Assembly (NCBI GenBank): GCA_965116565.1
Contig: OZ220699.1
Coordinates: 124,001 to 188,000, forward strand
Direction of reading: 5' to 3'
DNA length: 64,000 bases
Origin: Bin87 sp965116565
GTDB lineage: Bacteria; Chloroflexota; Dehalococcoidia; Lucifugimonadales; UBA3495
The notes under the pieces are model-generated. The model did no database searches and was not told where the DNA came from. It was given only the letters and a program-made list of their open reading frames with translations. Positions 39,749 through 47,891 of the stretch are shown piece by piece (within the stretch, counting starts at the first letter, position 1; every line of letters starts with the position of its first letter). The position numbers and the translations under genes are program-made.

Positions 39749-39970
39749 ATGATTACCATCAATGAACGCTTGAACGCTGCCGAACGCGATGGCCGGGCGG
39801 GGCTGCTGACGGACCGGGTGGAGCAGGATCTGGGCGATGCCCTGCAGGAGTTCGGCTCGCCCGCCGTGGAGCGGCAGGCGGAACAGGCGTCGGAATTGCC
39901 ACGGGTCAGCTTTGGCTACGGGATTCCGATGGCCGGCGTGCGCTACTACTCCTTCACCCGTGAGGGATAG
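39749..39970 (+). CDS. Small 73-residue protein, twin of 35918-36139 (possible precursor peptide)
   Basis: A 73-residue paralogue of the protein at 35918: it begins MITINERLNAAERDGRAGLL and ends FGYGIPMAGVRYYSFTREG. Conserved points are NERL, GLL, VEQD, EFG and the unchanged 11-residue YGIPMAGVRYY; the middle has drifted freely. Purifying selection on the C-terminal block is implied. ATG 39749 is set by an AGGAGG site; an in-frame ATG at 39728 is possible. It has its own promoter and terminator. No known domain. It could be a modified-peptide precursor, a small regulator or a stress protein; the flanking betaine genes suggest osmotic or surface stress, as a guess. Confidence 0.8.
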   Translation: MITINERLNAAERDGRAGLLTDRVEQDLGDALQEFGSPAVERQAEQASELPRVSFGYGIPMAGVRYYSFTREG

Positions 39971-40300
39971 TGGCAACGCGCCCCCCGCATTCGGGCTATC
40001 CTCACGGTCCGGTGCGGGGAATAACTGGACGCCGGAGACCATAACCGATCGCGCCCGATGGCTTGGGCCGGGGATATATCCCCGGCCTTTTGTCGTTTCC
40101 AGGCCCGCATATCTGACATGGTCATCAAAAGCAGCACCGGTACTCCGCGAACCGCTTTTCGGACGATCGCTCCCCACCAAAGCCGGGGCATCGCACTCAT
40201 GAATGCCGATTGCCTGAAACGGCTATTTGCGAGATGATGAGTCGGCAATACACTCGAGCATGGACCGCCGACCGCACGCCGGCCCCAGGAGACAGACAAC
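39971..40300. other. Intergenic stretch after second twin peptide gene
   Basis: About 330 bases. It holds the terminator at 40066-40093 and the AGGAGA ribosome site of the next gene. Nothing else is seen. Confidence 0.6.
40066..40093 (+). terminator. Rho-independent terminator of second twin peptide gene
   Basis: GGCCGGGG, loop ATATAT, CCCCGGCC, then TTTTGT: eight perfect pairs and a T run, 96 bases after the stop codon. Confidence 0.92.
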
Positions 40301-41233
40301 ATGACCCAACCCGTTCTGCGTACCGCCGTGGGCAACTACGGCCATACGACCCCGCTGAAAGACGGCACCGTTTCGTCGGATTCTTTCGCGATGGAGCACA
40401 TCGAAGTTTCACCCGTCACGAGCATCTTTCGCCGGATGGTGCGGGAGTTGGAGTTCGACGTGGCGGAAATGGCGCTTTCGACCTATCTGTGCTCGCGGGC
40501 GCACGGCAAACAGTTCACAGGCATACCGATTTTCCTCACACGGGCCTTCTACCACGGCGGCCTGTCGGTCAATCGACGCAGCGGCATCGAAACTCCGGGG
40601 GACCTGGAAGGCAAACGCGTCGGTGTCCGCAGCTATACCCTGACTCCGGGAGTATGGACCCGCGGGTTGCTGCAAACCGAGTATGGTGTGGACCTGGACG
40701 CGGTAACCTGGGTCCTGTCCGGCGACGAGCACGTGGCTGAGTACGTGGCCCCGTCCAACGTGGTGTCCTCGGCCAATGGAGACCTGGGCGAGATGCTTTT
40801 GTCCGGCGAGATTGACGCCGCCATCGGCGCCGGACCCGTTGACTCCCCAGACATTGTGCCCCTGTTCACTGAGCCTGACGGCGCCGACGCCGCCTGGCAC
40901 CGCAAGACCGGCATCTACCCCATCAGTCACATGGTGGTGGTGAAGAACGCCGCGCTGGAATCCGATCCCGACCTTCCGCAAGAACTGTGCTCGACTTTCC
41001 AGTCAGCCAAGCGCCTTTACATGGAACGCCTGCAATCAGGGAATGCTGACGAACCTTCGGATCGGGCCCTGCTCAAGATGGCAGAGGTCGTGGGCGACGA
41101 TCCCATCCCCTACGGCGTAGGGAGCTCCCGAAAGACGCTGGAAACTTTCGTGCGCTTCAACGTCGATCAGAAGGTCATCCCCGAGCAGGTTGACGTAGCG
41201 GAATTGTTCCCGGCCGAGACGCTTACGCTTTGA
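40301..41233 (+). CDS. 4,5-dihydroxyphthalate decarboxylase-like / PhnD-fold protein
   Basis: A 310-residue protein with a periplasmic-binding fold but no signal peptide. AMEHIEVSPVTSIFRRMVRE, FDVAEMALSTYLCSRAHG, FTGIPIFLTRAFYHGGLSVN and DLEGKRVGVRSYTLTPGVWT follow the pattern of Pht5-type 4,5-dihydroxyphthalate decarboxylases and close relatives. Such proteins are common in Chloroflexota and Proteobacteria and mostly have unknown substrates; decarboxylase activity here is inferred. ATG 40301 has AGGAGA eight bases upstream. A second signal-less binding-fold protein is convergent next to it. Confidence 0.8.
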   Translation: MTQPVLRTAVGNYGHTTPLKDGTVSSDSFAMEHIEVSPVTSIFRRMVRELEFDVAEMALSTYLCSRAHGKQFTGIPIFLTRAFYHGGLSVNRRSGIETPGDLEGKRVGVRSYTLTPGVWTRGLLQTEYGVDLDAVTWVLSGDEHVAEYVAPSNVVSSANGDLGEMLLSGEIDAAIGAGPVDSPDIVPLFTEPDGADAAWHRKTGIYPISHMVVVKNAALESDPDLPQELCSTFQSAKRLYMERLQSGNADEPSDRALLKMAEVVGDDPIPYGVGSSRKTLETFVRFNVDQKVIPEQVDVAELFPAETLTL

Positions 41234-41266
41234 TTACCCATCGAGCATAAACAGTGGCGCCGCCGG

Positions 41267-42154
41267 CTACACCTTCACGGCGCGCTCGTAGTCGACGCGC
41301 CCCACCTGGCTGTCGGGGAAGATCTGCCAGTCCAACATCCAGCGGTGCGTCCGCTCGAACATCTCCCGCGTGTAGGTCTCGAAAACGATCCGTTCGCCGA
41401 TGCCGGCTATCCGGTAGTCGAACATGGGTTGGTACCGCTCCGGCAGTTCTTTCAGGAAGTAGTGCTGGTACTGCTCCTTGGCGGTGTCAATTTCCACCTG
41501 TGCCCGCTGCAGCGCACGGAAGTAGGCCCGGATCTGGTCGTCGGAGGCGTCGCCATTGATGAGGAACCCGATCATGAAGCTGGTTTCGAGGATCTTGCGG
41601 AACCCCTGTTGCTCCAGCACGTAGCCCGGCGCGCCAAAGACGTTGGCGGCCTCCACGCGGCGGTCCAGCGCCAACTGGAGACGGTCTCGGGGGCTGCCCA
41701 CAAACTGTAGGTTGATCTGATCGGGAGGCAAGACGCTCTGCAACGCCTGCAAACCGGAGAAATGGCTGCCTGAGTGGAACCCCACGGCGACTCCCACGCC
41801 GGCCAAATCCTCGGGGTGGCGCAGCGGCGATTCGGGCGCGACCCAGATGGCGCTGGGGGTGACCGAGTACGCGTGCCCCCACATGCGGCCGTGCGCGGCG
41901 CTGGCCGCCATGGTCACCGCCCAATGACAGGCGGAACTGATCTCGCATATACGGCCGGATTCCATAGATTCGAAAGCTCCGCGCCTGATCTCCGTCGGCG
42001 CGCCTTCGGCAGAATCAACCGAGGGGTTCAGCGCTTCGTCCGGCCGGCTGGACGCCACGAACTCGTAATCGAGTCCCTCCTCAGTGAAAAAACCCTTTTC
42101 CTCGGCTACCCACTCCTGCAGTCGGCCGTGGGGAACAATGCGGAACCTGGACAT
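41267..42154 (-). CDS. Substrate-binding-fold protein (NMT1/SsuA-like) without signal peptide
   Basis: A 295-residue protein resembling nitrate/sulfonate/thiamine-precursor binding proteins: LQEWVAEEKGFFTEEGLDYE, HPEDLAGVGVAVGFHSGSHF, RVEAANVFGAPGYVLEQQGF. No signal peptide or lipobox is present, so it is probably cytoplasmic, perhaps an enzyme as in the fungal Thi5 type or a sensor. ATG 42154 is used; the open frame continues 213 codons upstream but only antisense to the LLM gene. No transporter genes are adjacent. Confidence 0.75.
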   Translation of the reverse strand: MSRFRIVPHGRLQEWVAEEKGFFTEEGLDYEFVASSRPDEALNPSVDSAEGAPTEIRRGAFESMESGRICEISSACHWAVTMAASAAHGRMWGHAYSVTPSAIWVAPESPLRHPEDLAGVGVAVGFHSGSHFSGLQALQSVLPPDQINLQFVGSPRDRLQLALDRRVEAANVFGAPGYVLEQQGFRKILETSFMIGFLINGDASDDQIRAYFRALQRAQVEIDTAKEQYQHYFLKELPERYQPMFDYRIAGIGERIVFETYTREMFERTHRWMLDWQIFPDSQVGRVDYERAVKV

Positions 42155-42274
42155 GGCGAGTCTCCTGCTGCATGAACTGACACGCGGGATTATGGGACGC
42201 ATCTCCACTTGTATCAACCCACCGTCGGCAATATCATTGCAGCCAACCCAGCCCAGTTCGCCAGGTGCCGTGTC

Positions 42275-43192
42275 ATGGTCAAGTTTTCTTTCCGTCTCCC
42301 CAACGCCGATTACCTCGGTTTCCCGGCCACCACTGAGGCCATTCTTCAAACGGCGCTCAAGGCCGAGGAAGCGGATTTCGACGCGCTGTTCGTCAACGAC
42401 CACGTGATTGTGGACAACGGAGCACGCAGCGAGCCCTGGCGCAACGTGTACGATCCCCTGATGACGCTGGCCTACGTGGCGGCTCGAACCTCCCGGATCC
42501 GGCTGGGGACCTCGGTGCTCATCATGCCCTATCGCAACCCAGTCGTAACCGCCAAGATGGTGGCGACCCTGGACCAGCTGTCCAACGGGCGGGCCATAGC
42601 AGGTGTTGGGGCGGGCTGGAACGAGGCGGAGTACGCCGCGCTGGGAGTGCCCCATCGCGAGCGGGGCGCGCGCACCAACGAGTATCTGCGGCTGTGGAAG
42701 GCTTGCTGGGAGCCTGACCCGGTCAGTTTTCACGGGCGGTTTTTCTCCTTCGACGACATGCACGTCAGCCCCAAGCCGGTGCAGCAGCCCCATCCGCCCA
42801 TCTGGGTCGGAGGGTCCGGCCAGCCGTCGTTGCGCCGCGCCGCCCGCTTCGCAGAGGTGTGGCAGCCGACGCCGACGCCGCTGCCAACCCTGGTCAGCAA
42901 CTGGCGATACCTGAACGATGTGTCAGCCGAGATCGGGCGCGAGGAGCCGCCCCGGGTGCGCATGAGCTTCCGGGTCATCGTCAGCGGCATCACCGGAGTC
43001 TCCGCCTCGGGGAGCGACCGGCCGCCGGGCCTGGGCACACCGGAGCAGATTGCCTCTGACATCAACCGCTACCGCCAGGAGGCCGGGCTGGAGGAATTCC
43101 AGCTCAACTGCCACGAATGCAGCAGCCTGCAACAACTGCTGGACACCATCGACGCGCTGAACCAGGAAATAATACCCAGGGTGGATGCATAG
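42275..43192 (+). CDS. LLM class flavin-dependent oxidoreductase
   Basis: A 305-residue luciferase-like TIM-barrel enzyme, F420- or FMN-dependent. FSFRLPNADYLGFPATTEAI, ALFVNDHVIVDNG, IRLGTSVLIMPYRNPVVTAK, TLDQLSNGRAIAGVGAGWNE and the PHPPIWVGGSGQPSLRRAAR phosphate-binding segment are standard. The F420 subgroup is favoured by length and motif style, not proven. ATG 42275; its end overlaps the next flavoprotein gene start, so the two are coupled and probably act in one oxidative pathway. Confidence 0.9.
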   Translation: MVKFSFRLPNADYLGFPATTEAILQTALKAEEADFDALFVNDHVIVDNGARSEPWRNVYDPLMTLAYVAARTSRIRLGTSVLIMPYRNPVVTAKMVATLDQLSNGRAIAGVGAGWNEAEYAALGVPHRERGARTNEYLRLWKACWEPDPVSFHGRFFSFDDMHVSPKPVQQPHPPIWVGGSGQPSLRRAARFAEVWQPTPTPLPTLVSNWRYLNDVSAEIGREEPPRVRMSFRVIVSGITGVSASGSDRPPGLGTPEQIASDINRYRQEAGLEEFQLNCHECSSLQQLLDTIDALNQEIIPRVDA

Positions 43193-44375
43193 GATGCCGG
43201 TTCTGACCTCCTTCCCCAGCGATACCGCCGAGAAGCGACGCGTGCTCATGGATGCTGTTGAGAGCGTCCGCGACACTCTCGCTGCCAACTCCCTCGCCGC
43301 CGAGGAAGCTTCCACTCTGCCCCAGGAGTCGGTAGATGCGCTCTACGACTCGGGCCTCCTGCGGCTCAAGCTGCCCCATGTACTGGGTGGCGCGGAGGCC
43401 GATCCGGTGACCCAACTCGACGTCCTCGAAGCCGTCAGCCGCATCGACCCGTCCGCCGGCTGGTGCCTCATGATCGGCGCGGCCAGCGTCGGCAGTCTGG
43501 CCGCCTTTCTGCCCGACGAAGCGATCGAAGAGTTGTTCCCGGGCGGGAATCCTCCGCGCACTGCGGGCGCGTTCGCACCCTACGGCGCCGCAATACCCGT
43601 GGACGGCGGTTACCGCGTGTCGGGACGCTGGCCCTTCGGCAGCGGCGTGCGCCATTCTGATTGGGTCTCGGCCGGCGCCCGCGTCAAGGGCGATGATGCT
43701 CGGCCTCTGCAACTGAGGGTGGTGATGCCGCGTCACGAAGTCACCGTCCATGACAACTGGCAGGTTATGGGTTTACGCGGCACCGGCAGTTGCGATTTTT
43801 CGGTTGACGACCTGTTCGTGCCCGAGCGGTTCGCCTGGGACGTGTCGCGCACCGAACCCACGCGAGGCGGCCCCCTTTACCGTCTCGGCCGGCCCGGCTT
43901 CGTGACCAACGAGCATTCCGCCTTTGCGCTGGGAGTGGGTCGCCGCGCGCTGGACGCCTTCGCCGACGTCGCCGGCTACAAGACCCGCGGCTACAACGCC
44001 ACCAATCTCCTCGCCGGCCGTCCGGTGCTGCAGCGAGCCCTGGGCGAGTGCGACCTCCGGCTGCGCGCCGCCCGGGCCCTCAACGTCGAGATCCTTGGCG
44101 ATGCCTGGGCTGCCGTGTGCGCCGGCCATCCGCCGAGACCGTCGCTCCAGGCGCAAATGCGCGCCGTGGCAACGCACACGACCGATGTCGCCGCGGACGC
44201 TGCCACCCAGGCGTTCCGCTACGGCGGCGGCTCTGCCCTGTTCACCACCAACATCCTGCAGCAATGCCTCCGCGACATCAACGCCGCCGCACAGCACCAG
44301 ATGGTCAGCGACACCGCGTATGAGAACCACGGTCAGTTCCTGCTGGGCCTCCCCGACGCGCGGGTCATGAAATAA
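43185..44375 (+). CDS. Acyl-CoA dehydrogenase-fold flavin-dependent monooxygenase
   Basis: A 396-residue flavoprotein of the HsaA/DszC/hydroxylase branch of the acyl-CoA dehydrogenase fold. LYDSGLLRLKLPHVLGGAEA, LEAVSRIDPSAGWCLMIG, AIPVDGGYRVSGRWPFGSGV, DNWQVMGLRGTGSCDFSVDD and the late YGGGSALFTTNILQQCLRDI match that group. These enzymes use reduced flavin and O2. ATG 43185 overlaps the LLM gene by eight bases; ATG 43194 is possible. Coupling to the LLM gene suggests joint action on an aromatic or sulfonated substrate. Confidence 0.87.
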   Translation: MHRMPVLTSFPSDTAEKRRVLMDAVESVRDTLAANSLAAEEASTLPQESVDALYDSGLLRLKLPHVLGGAEADPVTQLDVLEAVSRIDPSAGWCLMIGAASVGSLAAFLPDEAIEELFPGGNPPRTAGAFAPYGAAIPVDGGYRVSGRWPFGSGVRHSDWVSAGARVKGDDARPLQLRVVMPRHEVTVHDNWQVMGLRGTGSCDFSVDDLFVPERFAWDVSRTEPTRGGPLYRLGRPGFVTNEHSAFALGVGRRALDAFADVAGYKTRGYNATNLLAGRPVLQRALGECDLRLRAARALNVEILGDAWAAVCAGHPPRPSLQAQMRAVATHTTDVAADAATQAFRYGGGSALFTTNILQQCLRDINAAAQHQMVSDTAYENHGQFLLGLPDARVMK

Positions 44376-44399
44376 ACCGCGCGTGTTATCATCCCGCCG

Positions 44400-45305
44400 A
44401 TGTCTGCCTCGATCCGTAAAGCCGTAATCCCCGCCGCGGGTCTGGGAACCCGTTTCCTTCCCATCACCAGGTCCGTGCCCAAGGAACTGCTGCCCATCCT
44501 GGACCGGCCCATGCTGCAGTATGTGGTGGCGGAAGCCGCTGAGGCTGGCATAACCGACGTCATCATAGTGACCTCGCTGGGCAAGGAGGGCATCGCCGAA
44601 TACTTCCGGCCGCGCCCCGACCTGGAGGAACGGCTGGCCGGGGACGCCGCGCTGCTGGAAAAAGTGCAGTCGGGCGCGCGGTTGGCGGAAGTGTCGTTTG
44701 TAATACAGGAGCAGCCGCTGGGACTGGGCCACGCCGTGTTGACCGCACGCGACGCCGTGGGCGACGAGCCCTTTGCCGTCATCCTGCCCGACGACATCAT
44801 CGCGCACACGCCCGGGGTCCTATCGCAAATGATGATGGGCATGGCCGACGTCGGCGATGCCGCCGCGGTAGCGGTGGAGCGCGTCCCTTGGGAACTGGTA
44901 CACAACTATGGTGTGGTGGACGCTGAACCGGTGGGGGGTGGGGGTCATCGGGTGCGTGGCCTGGTCGAGAAACCCCCGCCCGGCACTGCGCCTTCCAACC
45001 TGTCCATCGTGGGGCGCTACCTGCTGCCGGCAGCCGTATTCGATTGCCTGGAACGCACACCGCCCGGCGCCCGAGACGAGATACAACTCACCGACGGCCT
45101 GGCCCTGCTGATGGAGGACTGCCCACTGTACGCCTGCGAATTCGAGGGAGTCCGCTACGACGGCGGCAACCCCATGGGCCTGCTGCGGGCATCGCTGGAG
45201 CACGCGCTGCAACGAGAAGATACTCGGGAGGCCGCGGAAGCGCTGATCAGGGAACTCGCCGCCGGCCTAAGATCTGAGACCCAACACACGGAAGTCAGTC
45301 CATGA
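44400..45305 (+). CDS. galU: UTP-glucose-1-phosphate uridylyltransferase
   Basis: Makes UDP-glucose for cell-surface sugars. KAVIPAAGLGTRFLPITRSV then PKELLPILDRPMLQYVVAEA is the full nucleotidyltransferase signature; VEKPPPGTAPSNLSIVGRYL and DEIQLTDGLALLME are GalU-specific. At 301 residues the length is normal. The stop overlaps the panE start by four bases (ATGA). Confidence 0.95.
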   Translation: MSASIRKAVIPAAGLGTRFLPITRSVPKELLPILDRPMLQYVVAEAAEAGITDVIIVTSLGKEGIAEYFRPRPDLEERLAGDAALLEKVQSGARLAEVSFVIQEQPLGLGHAVLTARDAVGDEPFAVILPDDIIAHTPGVLSQMMMGMADVGDAAAVAVERVPWELVHNYGVVDAEPVGGGGHRVRGLVEKPPPGTAPSNLSIVGRYLLPAAVFDCLERTPPGARDEIQLTDGLALLMEDCPLYACEFEGVRYDGGNPMGLLRASLEHALQREDTREAAEALIRELAAGLRSETQHTEVSP

Positions 45306-46231
45306 AAGTAGCAGTGATGGGCGCCGGCAGCATCGGCGGGTACTTCGGCGGGATGCTGGCCCGCGACGGCCACGACGTAACGTTGATCGCACGCGGCGAA
45401 CACCTGGAGGCGATACGCCGCGACGGTTTGAAGATGCAGACCGAAGGCGGCGATTTCGTGGTGTCCTGCTCCGCTACTGACAATCCGGCCGATGTTGGCT
45501 CCGTTGACCTGGCCCTGCTCACCACCAAGACCTACCACAACGCTGACGCCGTGCCGGCCATGGCTCCAATGGTCGGAGCGGACACCGCCATCCTGTGCCT
45601 CCAGAACGGCATCGACTCATACCGGCCGTTGCTGGAAGCCTTTCCTGACGCCACCGTCCTGCCCGGAGCCGCCTACATCGAGGCAAGTCGCCCGGGTCCC
45701 GGCGCCGTCCGCCAGGCCGGTCCCGTTGTCCGCATCGTTACGGGACCGGTGCGCGGCGCTGGCCCGGCCCACGGTCAACGCGCCCAGGAAATTGCCGAGG
45801 CATTTCGGGCCGCCGGCGTACCAGCCGAAGCCTCAGACGACATTGCGGTAACGCTGTGGACCAAGTTCCTGTTCATCGCCACCATGGCTGGAACCAGTTC
45901 TTTGGCTCGCGAGTACATCAACGATCTATTGCCTCGACCCGAATGGCGCAAGATCATCGTGGGCTGCATGGAGGAAATCGAGCGCGCGGCCCGTGCCTCG
46001 AGCGTTGACCTGGCCCAGGGCATTGTGCCGGACACGCTGCACTACATTGAGGAGGGCGGGGCCGCCATGCGGTCGTCCATGCATGCCGACCTGATGGCGG
46101 GCCGGCCCATGGAGCTGGAGACCCTCAACGGCGCCGTCGTCCGCGCCGGCGAGGCGGCAGGAGTTGCCACGCCGATCAACGACGTGATCTATGCCGCGCT
46201 GAAACCCTTTTCCGCCGGTGTCAGCACGTAA
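45302..46231 (+). CDS. panE: Ketopantoate reductase family protein
   Basis: A 309-residue NADPH-dependent reductase of the ApbA/PanE family, reducing ketopantoate in pantothenate synthesis, or a related 2-keto acid. MKVAVMGAGSIGGYFGGMLA is the Rossmann motif; LALLTTKTYHNADAV, CLQNGIDSYRPLLEAF and the later VTLWTKFLFIATMAG hold the conserved Lys and Asn. The family has paralogues, so ketopantoate specificity is probable but not certain. Translationally coupled to galU. Confidence 0.88.
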   Translation: MKVAVMGAGSIGGYFGGMLARDGHDVTLIARGEHLEAIRRDGLKMQTEGGDFVVSCSATDNPADVGSVDLALLTTKTYHNADAVPAMAPMVGADTAILCLQNGIDSYRPLLEAFPDATVLPGAAYIEASRPGPGAVRQAGPVVRIVTGPVRGAGPAHGQRAQEIAEAFRAAGVPAEASDDIAVTLWTKFLFIATMAGTSSLAREYINDLLPRPEWRKIIVGCMEEIERAARASSVDLAQGIVPDTLHYIEEGGAAMRSSMHADLMAGRPMELETLNGAVVRAGEAAGVATPINDVIYAALKPFSAGVST

Positions 46232-46362
46232 ACCTGGCCGTGTGGCCCTCTGCCAGCGCGTCCCCGATTCAGACCCCTGTTACGAACACGCCGTCAGAGG
46301 CGCACATTGGAACCACCCGCTGACGGGTCCAGTTCGTCTGAGCCCACAAACGCGGCGCCCGT

Positions 46363-47169
46363 TTACGGAGCGTAGCTGCGGAACAACTCCCGCGCCGCCA
46401 GTTTGTCGTCCAGAGTCCCGAACGCCATGGTGTAGTACCCGTCGTATCCGGTTGATTCCAGGCGCCGGAACACCGCCTGAAAATCGATATTCCCTTGTCC
46501 CGGCGGCAGGTGAACCTCCACCTCGCCCGTATTATCGGCCAGGCGAACCTCGCCGATCCTGCTCACGTCCAAGGCGTCGATGAAACCGTCGATTCCTTCG
46601 GGCACCAGGTTGGCGTGGTTTACGGTAAATGCCCAACCGAACCGTTCCGACGTGATGGTATCAAAGAAGAACCGGCATTCCTCGACGGTGTGCCCCAGGT
46701 AATGGACTTCCGCAGCATCCGGTTCCCAGTTCAGGTTTTCGAAGAACAGCGACACGCCGCTGTTTTCCGCGTAATCCGTCGCCCGGAGCAGCCGTTCCCG
46801 GGCCGCTTCCATCCGCTCGGGAATAGCGGAGCTGAAGTGCATGCCGGCGTGGACCACAACGCCGTGGGCGGTGACGCGCCGCGCCAGGTCGATGTTGCCG
46901 CGGAGATAGGCATCCACGGCGTCGCCGACGTGCGGGGCGAACTCAGCAACGTTGACCGATGACGCGGTATGCACCGTGACCGCGATCTCGTTCGCCTCCA
47001 TCACCGTCCGGACGGCGCGCAAGCGATCCTGTGGCCAATTGTCCACCCGGTTCGGGCCGGTGTCGGCAGAGAAGTCCAGGTAGTGGATGCCGTGCTCGGC
47101 GGCAAATTCGAGCGACTCCTCCAGCCGGGTCGCGCCTCCGTCGTAGCCGATACGATCTATGAAATCCAT
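46363..47169 (-). CDS. Sugar phosphate isomerase/epimerase family (AP endonuclease 2-like TIM barrel)
   Basis: A 268-residue TIM barrel of the xylose-isomerase-like superfamily. Metal-site candidates are the Glu in SLFFENLNWEPDAAEV, Asp/His in GWAFTVNHANLVPEG and the final Glu/Asp in IGEVRLADNTGEVEVHLPPG. GHGVVVHAGMHF-like VVVHAGMHFSSAIPERMEAA is typical. ATG 47169 is used because the upstream open frame is antisense-shifted noise over the hydrolase gene. Substrate unknown. It follows the hydrolase gene by eight bases, in one operon. Confidence 0.83.
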   Translation of the reverse strand: MDFIDRIGYDGGATRLEESLEFAAEHGIHYLDFSADTGPNRVDNWPQDRLRAVRTVMEANEIAVTVHTASSVNVAEFAPHVGDAVDAYLRGNIDLARRVTAHGVVVHAGMHFSSAIPERMEAARERLLRATDYAENSGVSLFFENLNWEPDAAEVHYLGHTVEECRFFFDTITSERFGWAFTVNHANLVPEGIDGFIDALDVSRIGEVRLADNTGEVEVHLPPGQGNIDFQAVFRRLESTGYDGYYTMAFGTLDDKLAARELFRSYAP

Positions 47170-47177
47170 CGTTGCAC

Positions 47178-47888
47178 CTATGCCACGCCGGCCACCGTCA
47201 ATTTTTCCGGTATCCAGCGCCTGAGCAAATCCATCAACTCGGTGCGGCATTCGTCCAGGCGATGTTCCGCGCCCTCGTACAGCACCAGTTCCCGCGGGTC
47301 TTTCGCCCAGTCGTGGATCGCCACCGCGCACGAAAAGGGCAGCCTGGTGTCGGCCTTGCCGTGCACCACGAGCAGCGGCGTCGGAGACAGCATGCCCGCG
47401 CCCTGTGCCCCATAGGTCTGAGGAGACAACGACACCACGCCCGCCACATGGTCGCTGAACGCGCCGCCGGCAATCACCACGGCGCCGCCGAAGGAGTGCC
47501 CCACCACCACGACGGGCCCGTATTCCATCGCCCGCAAAAAATTGATGCCGGCCAGCAGATCGAGGGCACACTCCTGTATTTCATTCGCATGTCGATAGTC
47601 CATCCTCAGCGACGTGATGCCATGGCCGGTGAATTCTTCCGACAGTTCCGCATACAAACCGCTGGCCGGCCCGCCGAACCCGCCTCGCGCCCCGCACACC
47701 CAGATCACAGCCTGTTTTGCATCCGGCGCAGCGTGAAGAATGGCAGGGATATCTCCGCGCGTGGTGCGTATCACCAATCCCTCGCCCGCGTCGCCCTCGT
47801 GGGGAGGCCCCACCAGCACCTGCTCGATCGCAATGGCCAGGCGAGATTCCCCGCCGGACGGTTCGCCTGTCGGCGGTTGGTTCGTCAT
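47178..47888 (-). CDS. Alpha/beta hydrolase (dienelactone-hydrolase-like)
   Basis: A 236-residue serine hydrolase. The nucleophile elbow is GHSFGGAVV, the acid lies in VHGKADTRLP and the His in YEGAEHRLDE. AVIWVCGARGGFGGPASGLY is the oxyanion strand. No signal peptide is present. It starts three bases after the histidine kinase stop on the same strand, so it may belong to the end of the signalling operon. Confidence 0.87.
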   Translation of the reverse strand: MTNQPPTGEPSGGESRLAIAIEQVLVGPPHEGDAGEGLVIRTTRGDIPAILHAAPDAKQAVIWVCGARGGFGGPASGLYAELSEEFTGHGITSLRMDYRHANEIQECALDLLAGINFLRAMEYGPVVVVGHSFGGAVVIAGGAFSDHVAGVVSLSPQTYGAQGAGMLSPTPLLVVHGKADTRLPFSCAVAIHDWAKDPRELVLYEGAEHRLDECRTELMDLLRRWIPEKLTVAGVA

Positions 47889-47891
47889 GGT

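Noticed and set aside
35918..39970. Twin peptides as proven spliceotide or other modified-peptide precursors
   Set aside because: Only a short Tyr-Gly resemblance exists, and no radical SAM, YcaO or transporter gene is adjacent; kept as a hypothesis only.
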